A DNA stretch of 64,000 nt from Trogon surrucura (taxonomy: Eukaryota > Chordata > Aves > Trogoniformes > Trogonidae), in assembly GCA_020746105.1 (NCBI GenBank), contig CM036619.1:69677635-69741634 (forward strand). The letters are read 5' to 3'. Positions 48,501 through 59,447 of the stretch are shown here, piece by piece. The translations under genes and the position numbers were made by a program. The notes under the pieces are model-generated. The model had not been told where the DNA came from, searched no databases, and saw only the letters and a program-made list of their open reading frames with translations. How positions within the stretch are numbered: position 1 is the stretch's first letter; each line of letters opens with the position of its first letter.

Positions 48501-51038
48501 GTTGCCACAGGCAAAGAACACAAAATTGAGCAGTTAGCACAGCCCAGCTGACACGTGTTGACTTGCTAAGCTGAACGTGTAAGACCAAGTGTTTCCTATA
48601 TCTTACAGTATGCATCAGATTTACTACACATCAAAAACTACCATGCATCATATAAGTAATCAAACTTTAAAAAAGAGTGAACCCAAAACACTTTTCGTAC
48701 AAATTTCAGTTTACTTGTCCAAAACAGGACAAAGGGGAGCATTCATGAAATGTGTTTAGGATGATGGGCTCTGCTGTCTCTAGTGGGGAGTGGACAAACC
48801 AAGCTTTAACAAATTTATCACAGAATGAAGAGGAGATGGCAGGAATATAGTGTGGTTGCAGCTGCAGCAGCTTAGCACGGCACATTGATGGCACCTGTGT
48901 GAAGTGGGAAGTATCTTCATACTGCAGAAGCCTCTGCAGCTCAGCGGAAGCCTCACAATCATTTTGGTCACTCTCTACAAACACAGCACCATTGCTTAGC
49001 AGTCACCTTTGAGTCACCATGTAAAAAATTACTCCTATTGCTTCCCCACCATAAAAAACTTGTGAGACAACCCACTAAGTCATTTCAAACCTGATGGCAC
49101 TTCAGGAACAGCCCCCTGAGATTTACAGTGCCTGATCAGTAGGGCATGGAGGAGCCAGAATCACTGCTGCCATGATAGAGTGGACCGTCACCCAAGCTAA
49201 TTTACCCTGCTCCTCAGATGCTTGCTCCTGGATGATCGTCTCTTTTGTCCCCGTTTATCAGAAGTTGTTTCAAAGATGCTTCAAGAATGCTATCTGTGGC
49301 AGCCCAGTGCCAGCCCTTTGAGGATTTATGAAATAAGGGTCATGATTTCAGTGCCTATTAATAACAAAATGAGCAAGTAGAGTAAGACAAAAGCTACTGA
49401 TTCAAAATTATGTTCATTAATCTTTCTGCATTAATCACCCTGCTGCATGCTGCACCTTGTAAGGCTTGTATATCTCTCCGTAACTAGCCTCAGATCACTT
49501 TGTAGTAGTCTGAACTGGATGGGAAAAAGGCATAAATGACTATGTAAATGCTTTGTAATCCATTTATTCCGTTTGTTAATTTGTCATCACGCTAAGTATC
49601 CGCAAAACAATGTTTGCCAAATGCCACATGAGTGCGACGCATCAATCATGACAGGATGCAGGGCACACAAATATGCTTTAGGATGCTGACTTCAGCCCTC
49701 TGCTGCTTAGTTCATGGTTTGTTTGATTGGTTATTTGTTTGTTAATTGTTGTTGATTATAAGGTAATTTCTAGGATTGTGGGTTTTTTTAATTCAGGGCA
49801 TGTTTTGGATTGCTGGGAATGGTTTGGGTGGTGCTTTTGGTCATCTCTAAGCATTCTGCACCTTCAAAATGGTGGAAAAATACATCATACACCCATAGAA
49901 GAAAAGATAAAATGGATTAAACAAAATATTCCAGTTGTGTAGAATCATTTTGGTACACCACCACAATTATAATTGGCTCTATGGAAAGTACATGTTCCAA
50001 AATTTCTTTGCTATTAAAGCAGTTTATGTTTTAATATGGAATTGTAAGAACCTGTAAATAATCTTCTTACTATTGCAAGGAATGCAATTTCAATACTAAT
50101 TTTCCAGGATTTTAATTAATTAGGTAGTTTAAAATTCTTTATTTATTCATTAGAGTTTCATACTTTACCTTACAGTTTTAGGTGAGAGGCATTTGAAGCC
50201 TTAGGGAAACAAGTTGCAACACAATCCTACACAAACCACACAGACCAAGTTTCCTGAAGATACACATTTCATTGTTTAGTCCCTACTTACAGTCATAATT
50301 ACCACTAGAATAAACAGGAGTTAAATAAAGCTACTGTGAGTTTAAGTCTTTGTCCTTTATGAAAAAAAAGAGGATGAAAATGTCCACACCTAAGTTGTGG
50401 CTGTTGCTATTCTTTCCTTCCTAATCCTTCCTGCTCAGTTTACAATTCTGAAGTTAGCAGGCATTTAATTCCTATGAAATGTGCTTTTTCCTTCTTGTAC
50501 CTCCTGCTACAGAAGAGAGGCGTGGATTAGTCTTGCTATGGCTTCATTAGTGCATTTAGTAACTGTTAATTTATGCACCCCTTTCTAATATTGATGTGAT
50601 AGTGGGGCGGGGAGGAGGCAGGAGGGGGAGTATTCAGATCCTGAAACACAGATTACAAGCTGAAAAATGCCCAGCTAAGCTTCAGAAGCAAATGCTCTGG
50701 GTGGTGCAGGAGCCAACTACCATGAGCTGCGATACTGCAGCATGTTTACAGGAGGAGCCATCTACCAAGTCCAGTTAGCCAGATCAACCAGCCTAGTTAA
50801 CATCTGTCTGCCTCTGCAAGGACCCATGCATGATTGCAGAACGGACGCATTTCACAGCTTCTCTTTCAGCTTAGAGAGTTTGCAAATAATAATACAAAAT
50901 CTAATGTGAGCCAAATTACCAGCAAAACCAGGGTGATGCAGTGATACTTAATGTTGGTCTGTCCTATCAGCAAGCACCTTGTACATGTTTAGAGACAGAA
51001 GTTCCTTCTAGCTGTGCCCAGGTTCTCGTGCCTGCTGC

Positions 51039-51470
51039 ATGTTGTGTGCCTGTACTTTCGGTTGTTTTAGGTTTACGACCCTGATTCCAGGCTGCTCTTT
51101 GGAGTCTGGAAAGTTGGTTTGGAGAGTCACAAAGAGATGCATAGGAAACTTCAGAGCTATTATGAAACCCCTTGAAAATATGGTCTGTGAATTCAAATTC
51201 AGGTGGTTGTGGGATGTGTCACATGGCATGTCTACAGAAGAGACACGTCAACTCAAATTGCAGACAGAAGCCTTGGGGAAGCAATTGTTCTCCTCAATGA
51301 TTAAGGACCGAAACATTTTTTTTTGCAGAAGCCTCACGGCAAATGTTAAGCTTGCCAAGAGCACTAGCCAACAGCTTGTTTTGAGTAGACAGAAGTCATG
51401 GCAGGAATTTATAAGTCTTGCCAAAACCCTCCTAACTATAAGACTGATAATCAGATATACCCACAGGTGA
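51039..51470 (+). other. Unassigned 143-codon open frame
   Basis: One of the longest frames outside repeats. The sequence CCACAGGTGAGAAAG at its end contains a consensus 5' splice site (CAG|GTGAGA), but I see no matching acceptor with a strong polypyrimidine tract at its start and no recognisable protein family. It may be chance. Confidence 0.15.
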
Positions 51471-52632
51471 GAAAGCAGTCTCACAGGGGCTTGTAAGAAT
51501 CATTCTCTGTTCAGTTTGCTCTTGATACACAATAGCTGGATTTTTACAGTTAGATAAGGTGTTTTCCCAGCTTGTAGATAGTACTCAATTTCTGTATGGA
51601 TCCCTCTCCTGTTCAGATCCATGAGAACAGCCTCTTTTGAGCAACATTCGGACAGTTTTGCTTGTGCTGAAAATACTTCTTAGGAAATTACTGGTTTACT
51701 GCCTGGTTCACCAACCTTCAACACTATGTATTATGAAACATAAAATATTAATCCTGAGTCTTTAACAACATAAATAAGAATCTTGTTTAAACAAGAACAA
51801 ACAATCATTGGACAGGGTTATGCTACTGTGAATGAAATTCCCCTTACTTTGATAGTGCCAGGCTTCCAGCCTGGAAGCTTTCTTGCAAGTTCTTGAACTT
51901 TAAGAAATAAAAATCACAGCAAAAGGGCATAAGAACATAATTTGGTTTTCATTTCATGACACAAGTGCAGACATTAGCCAACTACAAGGATTTCAAGTTT
52001 ACTTTAAGATCTGTTCACTAACACTAAATAATTATGTCTTTTTAACTAATTGCTTTATTTGACTAATAACTTGAAATAATTTTAATATTACTCTGATTTT
52101 AAGAAGTTTTACCTCAAAATACCAATAGCGAAAGAAAAGTGAATGGACTTTCTTAGCCAGCAAAACACATAGCGAAAGGAAATGAATTACATTTAAAAAG
52201 CGTCAGACCTTTAACACCTCTGCTAAGCATCAAATCCAGAGAAATAATAAATAATGCACTATAGCTCATGTTAATTCTAACATTATTCATTCATGAATGA
52301 ACAGGAATAAGTAGCTAACTCAATAATGGCACTTCTCTAGCATATGCATGGTAATGTAAAAACTATGTTGGCGTTTTGGGCTGGAGTTTTTTTACCCATA
52401 AAATGCAGGTATCATAAAACAATGTGCAGGGACCTGACAGGATTCAGGACACCTAAAATAGTGTGATGATTTTTTTTTTCTTTTTGAGTGAAAGCATTTG
52501 GGGGGGAAAAAAAAGACTGTTTTCCGCAAAGTTTGAATTCACACAAGAGGCTGTGACAGTATCTTTGTATTAGCTCACATTCAAAATCAGCACAGTTTCA
52601 AGTAATATGGACATGACATAAAATATTTTCAA

Positions 52633-52660
52633 GCATTTAATAAAGTGCATTTAATAAAGT
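52633..52660. repeat. Tandem duplication, 2 x 14 bp
   Basis: Two exact adjacent copies of GCATTTAATAAAGT. Confidence 0.95.
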
Positions 52661-55600
52661 GCCATAATTTTTAAATGGATAGATTGCCTTTGCTTTTGTG
52701 TTAGCAGAATTGTTATCCACTCTCAGAAGGGTTTATATGTAGTGTTAAAATTATGAAATCCCCAGGACTCATATGTTTAGTCACTTGGCTACTTCTTCAA
52801 AGTAAGCAGCATTTACATGAAACTGAAAGATCTCTTTATCAAGTGGCTCAGGGTTATGTTGTACAATTAAATTAAAATGTGGGATTTGGAGCATTTGAAA
52901 ATATTTTTCCTGTTTCTTTTCACCACAATCAGGCTTTTTTGCAGTATGTAATTTTTTTTATTAAACCAAAGACAGGTTTGGAAGTCCTGTCTAGTTATTA
53001 CAACATAAATCTTTGAATAAGTATAAAACTTCCTTTCTTAGTAACATTTTTCCCCTGACCAAACAGCTGCTATAAATAGCAGAAAGAATGCATACGATTG
53101 AACATAGAAAACCACCACTCATGTCACATTGCACTACCCATCTACTTTCTTCTTTAGGTCCTACATCTGAATTCCTTGCATATTCCAAACTACCATTACA
53201 TTTCTAAGGGGTTTTAACTGCTCAGAACAACTTTACAACATCTATGTAAAACGTAAATAGAAATGAACAGTAAAAAGAAAAATCTTTGTGTTCTAAACAT
53301 TTCCACAGCTTAAATCAATTTCATTTGGAGGACTTAATTAATAGGCTTTCTATTAAGTGACATGCAAAACAGATACTCATTCTTTTCCAGTGTGAGATTT
53401 GCATACACAATGTCTGCATGTCCAAGATTGGAAAGGAAATCTTGATCTGCAGCTACTATAAATTCTAGTTCAAGACACTCTAAATTATTTTATATATCTT
53501 TGTTAGTGTTATACAAATGACAAATAACAAAAATGTGCATTTAGCAAAACTAAGGTGATTATTTCTTTGAGCAAAACTGAATTCTCACTTTTGTTGTAGA
53601 TGATGCCATTACTGGAAAATGTCACACTTAATGCAGAAAAGTAAGCCCATTTTATGGTAACTTAGTTTGTATCTGAAATCCATTATTGCAGTTTTCATAT
53701 ACTATAAGAGGCTCTATCTTTTCTAAAGGAACTGTTTGATTTAATGCCCTAAAAGTTGTGAAGTGTCTTATGCAGGTAGAAAGATTAGGCATATTTTATA
53801 GGAAATGGCATTCCAGTTCCCAGAGAAGTAGAAATTCAACTTAACTGTATCACAAAGATAATTTTTAGTATAAAAATCACTTTCTGTAGCTGTAATTTAA
53901 CTACACAAAAATAAGTAATATAAAACTTTATTTGGACAAGAAAAATCTTATCTGTTATGTTCCAGTGCAGTAAACTGCAGTCCCTTAAATATCATTTTTG
54001 ATTCAAAAAAAAGCTGGGTTTAGCTCTGGTGTTTTTCACTCAACCTCAGTGCAATCTGCAGGGAAGGAGTATGGTGCTGGAGTGTGACAGATGAGTCTGG
54101 TGAATACTTTTGTGAAATAATAAAAATAAATATGTCAGCTTGTCATTAAAAGAAATAGGTTGTCATTCTTTGTTTATTAGTCCTGCCTGCAACCCATGGT
54201 TACCTACTGTGTATAAATAGGTTTGCTAGGTAACTTGGTTTCCTGTTTTTTTGAAAAAAAAAAAAAAAAAAGGAACATTTGGCTCATTTATGATGCTTGC
54301 AGGGTTAAAGATTTGGTTTTGGATTGTTTCTCTTAAAATCTATACATTTTCTACAATAGAAGAAATGCTATTCCAATTCTGGTTTATCTTAAGTTTGTCT
54401 ATGAGAAAAGTAAGAAAAGCACATGGTAATAGCATGTCCAACAAACTTCATAGCAGAATCAGAAAGAGCTTCAATGAGCACATGTATATACATATATATT
54501 ACAAATATATACGTATAGTAAGAAAACCAGAAAAGAGTCAGTGGTCACAAGAGCCACACAATTGCTGGATACACTGTAGAATTCTCCTGAAGCCTAATAA
54601 ATGTCTCTATTATAACATACACCTTACAGTGACACTGGTCCCTTTGTTCCTAAATACAGCCTTGTGTAAAGATGGAGCGCTGTAATTAAAGGAAATAACC
54701 AAAGTAAATTACTGTTTACAGCAAATTGAAGTAATACAGTGCTTATTTTTCAAAATGTGCCTGGCTCAGGAGACTTCATTTAATCATGCTTTCAAATATT
54801 TCTGTCACAGTCATCTAAAGGTTTGATCTGCCAGCAAGAGAGATGTTTTGAGAGCTCGCTCCCTGCCTTCGCTCATGGCAGCCAGGGAAAGTTAATAAAC
54901 TTAGGACATCCATTCAAATTATCACTTTCTCCTATACATGGCCAAGTAGGCAAGATACCTCACCCGAGTTCCAGAGCCAGGACAAGAGGAGGAAAGACAA
55001 CAAGCTGCCATAATGAAAGCATTGAAAGGTGTTTATTTTTGGGTACTGTGTCCCAACCCTGGGACTCTCTCCCTGATGAGATCGCTGTGTGAAAAGGCAC
55101 AGTGCAGCTTTCAGGCTGCATCCGTACCTTCTGGTGTGTGAGGGGAAGGTAGATTTTGATGCCTCAGTGACCAGATCTCCTTCCAAGTAGTTTGCTAAAT
55201 TCCCACTGGCTAGGAACAGCAATGCTGGAAGTGCACTAGATGGAAACCAGGGGCCATGATAATTGTACAAAGGCCTGCTGAGATTTTCCTAACTGCTTCC
55301 AGTAAAAGAAAAGAGTCCCCTAGTAACAGTGGTAAGTCCCACAAGAAGGACCACTACACTATGTTCACTCATATATGAATAACACTTATTTTATCACATG
55401 AAGTTATAGATCCAGGTGCCCTAATGGAAAGAAGGCTTAAACAAATACATCTCTGGGTAAAAACTGGCCATTTTTCATTCAGATGTAACTTAACTTGCAG
55501 TCCTCTGTTGTCTCTAATATAAGAGGTGTTTTGTAAGCAGTTAGGAATAATATTTTTTGTTTGGTGTCATAACCAATACAAACAGGATTCCATGAACTCC

Positions 55601-56369
55601 ATCTTTTTTGTTTACAAAACTTGGAAAAAAAAAGGAAATTGGCTTAAAGGTCAGTGTGACTGAGCATTAGGGTAGGAAATTACATTTCTGTGACAGGACA
55701 TTGTGAGAGGAAAACTTGAGGGAGCAGATCCTGATCTCCCTTGCAACTTCCTAAGCTTGTTTAATTATCCCAAGCTTAGTATAATACTAAATATAAGGTG
55801 TTTAATCCAAACACTTGTAAAAAGGTTGAAGCGTTCTGATCCTTCTTACACTTTTCTTTTTTAAAAGCTGTGTAATATTCTACTGTTAAAAAGATGAAAT
55901 CCCACTGACCACTATCTGACTTGTTACACATTCCCACTGCAGGGGGGAATAATCTAAAGTCCCCAGAGCACAGAAGTAAAAATCTACTGGAGGTGAAAAG
56001 CTACACAGACCTCGCTGTGGGGATTCAAGGTACAGCATTGGTTAACCAGGAAATGCCACAAGCATGAATCGTCCTTGTGCTCACCAAGCTCCAGATTTTG
56101 AGACCACTGAGCATCAGACAAAGCAGAACTGAAGCAGCTAAGGTAGTCTGTGCTTACTTACAGAGTGGCTCTAAGATGAAGACTGAAAAATGTATCTTCC
56201 TATCACCTTTCGAGTTCTCGAGCTTTTGAGCTTGCTCTTGCACAGGCAGTGGGAAAAAAAAAATCAGAAGACAGAAAATGCACCATTATGTGTTCCATCA
56301 AAATAGTTCAAGTGTCCCTTTCTCAGTGGAAGAAAAAAAAAAAGTGATGATATATTTTTGAGGCAAGAA

Positions 56370-56790
56370 TCCTGCACCTGGATCAAACCAAAGAATCATT
56401 TATTCCAGCATCACATTCCTGATAGTATCTGCCTGAGAAAGGCCAGGTGAACAGGGAACAGGACAGGAATGTAAAGAGTAAGAGCATTAAGTGAGACTGC
56501 AGGTGCCAGCAGTAATTCCATACCTGGCCTCTAACAATGGTCACTTACTGTAAAGCATGAGTGAGGCTTCTGAACAGCCTCTGAGCAGCAGCTGATGCCT
56601 ACTTTGAGCCAGAAGCATCTCTGCATTCCACAGCTATCAGTCTGGTAAGGTTTTGGTTACTCTGAATTTGTCTAGTCACTTTCTGAACCCATCTAGAATG
56701 ATCCTTTCCTCTCTTACCTGCTCCCAACTTCCCGCACCCCTGAGTTTTTTAAACCATTATTTTTAATCTGCATTTCTGCATGCAGTAGCC
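56370..56790 (-). mobile_element. Ancient CR1-like LINE 3' fragment
   Basis: GGATCAAACCAAAGAATCAT...TCCAGCATCACATTCCTGAT corresponds to the reverse complement of an old amniote CR1 3' end (in minus sense: GACAGGATACTGG-type followed by ATGGACCATTGGTCTGA-type sequence). Further right, TTTGTCTAGTCACTTTCTGA-ACCCATCTAGA matches the upstream part of the same elements. The overall match is weak, with many substitutions. Confidence 0.5.
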
Positions 56791-57489
56791 CTCAGTGGCT
56801 TTATCTACCATTTATTCTGCCGTCTCCCACTGCTGGAAATCTACTCAATAGGTGCTAGTTTCTCTTCTTTCTCAAGCTATACAAATTGTTCTCCTAAAAT
56901 ACGTTGGCTCTACCAACAATTTCTGCTTCTGGACTTAGAAGAGGGTGAGCAAAACGAAAAGTTCAGACTGAAACTCACCATGGGATCTGCAGTTTTGCTC
57001 ACCCTTGGCTGTGGAAGAACCTGCAGTCTTTCACAGCTAGAAGGAAACAAGTGTTAAGTCACAACTGGAGAGCAAAGTGCCACCAAGCTGAATTGCAGGG
57101 TGAGTGTGGAGTAGTGTGGTTGTACGTGCAGAGAGGTGATCCCACCAAGAGTTTGAATCTGTCAGGTAGGAACATGTGTATTTAAAGTCATATGTAAATT
57201 GGACATCTGATGTATTTTCAGTTAAATGAGTGGCTGGAAGAGATTATCAGTAATCTTGGAGGACTACAGAGCTGCTTTCTCATCCCCGAAAAACACCAGG
57301 TCAAGAGCTAACCAGTGGTTCTGGTTAGCAAGTGGGTGGAAGGAGACAGGTGAGTGACTAGAAGAGCTTAGGAGTGAAACACACTGCACACAGAACAAAT
57401 GTGATACCCGAAACCTTACGCAGTTCTGCTTGCTCCTCAGACATCAAACAGCTTATTTTGACCTCTCTTAACTACACAGCATGGATTGG
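56791..57489. other. No gene recognised
   Basis: Unassigned sequence between an ancient and a younger CR1 copy. Confidence 0.6.
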
Positions 57490-58262
57490 AATCATAGAAT
57501 GTTCGAGGTTGGAAGGGACCTTGAAAGATCCTCTAGTCCAACCCCCCTGCAAGAGCAGGATCCCCTAGGGCAGCCACACAGGAACTCATCTAGGCAGGTT
57601 TTGAAAGTCTGCCAGAGGAGACTCCACAACCTCTCCGGGCAGCCTGTTCCAGTGCTCCGTCATCCTCACAGTAAAGAAGTTTCACATGTTGAGGTGGAAC
57701 TTCCTATGTTCTAACTTAAACCCATTATTTCTTGTTGTATTGCTGGGCACCTCTGAGAAGAGATTGTCCCCTTCCTCTTGACACCCAGCCCTCAGATATT
57801 TGTATACATTAATAAGGTCCACTCTCAGCCATCTCCTTTCAAGGTTAAACAGCCCCAGTTCTCTCAATCTGTCTTCACAGGAGAGATGTTCAAGTCCCTT
57901 AATCATCCTCGTAGCTCTCCATTGGACTCTCTCCAGTAGGTCCCTGTCTCTCTCGAACTGGGGAGCCCAAAACTGGACACAGTATTCCAGGTGTGGTCTC
58001 ACCAGGGCAGAGTAGAGGGGGGAGGAGAACTTCCCTAGACCTGCTGGACACACTTTTCCTAATGCCCCCCAGGATCCCATTGTCCCTCTTGGCCACAAGG
58101 GCACACTGCTGTCCCATGGACAACTCACTGTCCACTAGGACTCCAGGGTCTTTCTCCACGAGGCTGGTTTCCAGCAGGACGTCCCCTAATCTGTACTAGT
58201 GCCCGGTGTTATTCCTCCCCAGATGCAGGACTCTACACTTGTCTTTACTGAACTTCATGATT
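57490..58262 (-). mobile_element. CR1 LINE copy (same broad subfamily as 31-kb copy)
   Basis: In minus orientation. It begins on the plus strand with AATCATAGAATGTTCGAGG-TTGGAAGGGACC, the reverse complement of a CR1 3' end, and continues through the ORF2 C-terminus to a truncation near TTGTCTTTACTGAACTTCAT. It is more mutated than the 31-kb copy: the coding frame is broken at several points. Confidence 0.95.
57682..58159 (-). pseudogene. CR1 ORF2 C-terminal region, frameshifted
   Basis: One frame gives [20 protein letters not shown] and [20 protein letters not shown]. After a frameshift near 58.01 kb, another frame gives [39 protein letters not shown] and LINVYKYL, ending prematurely at KFHLNM. 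At least one indel and a premature end make it non-functional. Confidence 0.85.
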
Positions 58263-58630
58263 GAAGGGTGAATTTAAAGATTAGGAAAAAATAATTTTCT
58301 AATGCTTTCTCTGTAGACTACTTGGAAGAAATTAAACATTAATCAAAAATTTACCTAAAAAAATATTTTGGTTAACATTTATTTTCAAAGCAATGTTCCT
58401 GGCACAGGGGGAAGCCATCACACATAAGGCCTCTAGAATTCAAGACTGCAAATTGCTGGTACAGTTCTCCAGTCACTGTATCCTATAGCATGCTTCATTA
58501 TGAGTCACTGTATAAGAGACACAATACTAGAGGAAAGATAAAAGAAATCTGTAAATTATATTTAGGCATCCTTGATTTTGAGTTTGCTTCCTCTTCCTGA
58601 TCTTTCATTGATCCGGATCCTCTGCTCCTA
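58263..58630. other. No gene recognised
   Basis: A 370-bp spacer between two CR1 copies. Nothing recognisable. Confidence 0.7.
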
Positions 58631-59447
58631 GATCACAGAAGCAGAGTGCTTTGGGTTGAAAGAGACCTTAAAGGCAATCTAAATCCATAGGCAAGGACAC
58701 CTTCCACTAGATCAGATTGCTCAAAGCTCCTGAACACTTCCTTGAACACTTCCAGGGAGGAGGCATCCACAACTTCCCTAGGCAATTTGTTCCAGTGCCT
58801 CACCACCCTCATAGTGAGCTTCTTACTTATATCTAATCTAAATCTACCCTCTGTCACTCTGAAACCATTACCCCTTGTCCTATCACTACACTCCTGACAA
58901 AGAATTCCTCCATATCTTTCCTGCAGTCTTTTCCCCCTTTAAGTACTGGAAGGCTACTACAAGATCTCCATGAAGCCCTCTCTTCTCCAGGCTGAACAGC
59001 CCCAGCTCTCTCAGCTCATCTTCATATGGGAGGTGCTCCAACCCCAGTCATCTTTGTTACTACCTCTGGACTCACTCCAGCAGGTCCATGTCTTTTGTTG
59101 GGGGCCCCAGAGCCAGACACAGTACTGCACGTGGAGCAGTCCTCACAAGAGCAAAGGGTTAGAAACACGTCCCTTGACCTGCTGGCCACGCTTCGTTTGA
59201 TGCAGTCCAGGATGCAATTGGCTTTTTGGGCTGCAATCACACGTTGCTGCTCATGTTCAGTTTTTCATACACCAGCACCCTCAAGTCCTCCGCAGGGCTG
59301 CTCTCAATCCTCTTGTCACCCAGCCTGTACCTCTGCTTGAGATTGCCCTGACCCACGTGCAGGACTTTACACTTGGCCTTGTTGAACTTCATGAGGTTGG
59401 CATGGGCCCACCTCTCAAGCCTGTAAAGATCCTTCTGGATGGATAAC
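58631..59447 (-). mobile_element. CR1 LINE copy, subfamily distinct from its neighbour
   Basis: In minus orientation. The 3' end reads on the plus strand GGGTTGAAAGAGACCTTAAA...CACCTTCCACTAGATCAGAT, which matches the subfamily seen at 43 kb rather than the neighbour at 57.5 kb. It extends to the ORF2 part complementary to CTTGGCCTTGTTGAACTTCA and stops at GATCCTTCTGGATGG. Several frameshifts are present. Confidence 0.95.
58633..58857 (-). pseudogene. CR1 ORF2 C-terminus, fragment
   Basis: Contains [40 protein letters not shown] and [12 protein letters not shown], the end of ORF2 in the second CR1 subfamily. The frame runs into the 3' untranslated part, so the original stop has been lost. Upstream ORF2 portions lie in other frames. 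Confidence 0.75.

Larger units (their letters stand above)
44593..56369. other. No gene recognised (long AT-rich stretch)
   Basis: Nearly 12 kb with no recognisable exon, CR1 or LTR. It includes two small tandem duplications (45520-45545 and 52633-52660) and an A18 run (54254-54271). The frames at 48.7-49.0 kb minus (92 codons), 51.04-51.47 kb plus (143 codons) and 54.25-54.69 kb plus (144 codons) have no domain I recognise. The 51-kb frame ends at a CAG|GTGAGA donor-like site. Confidence 0.5.

Noticed and set aside
57490-59447. Tandem duplication of one CR1
   Set aside because: The two copies have different 3' ends and belong to different subfamilies, so they are separate insertions.
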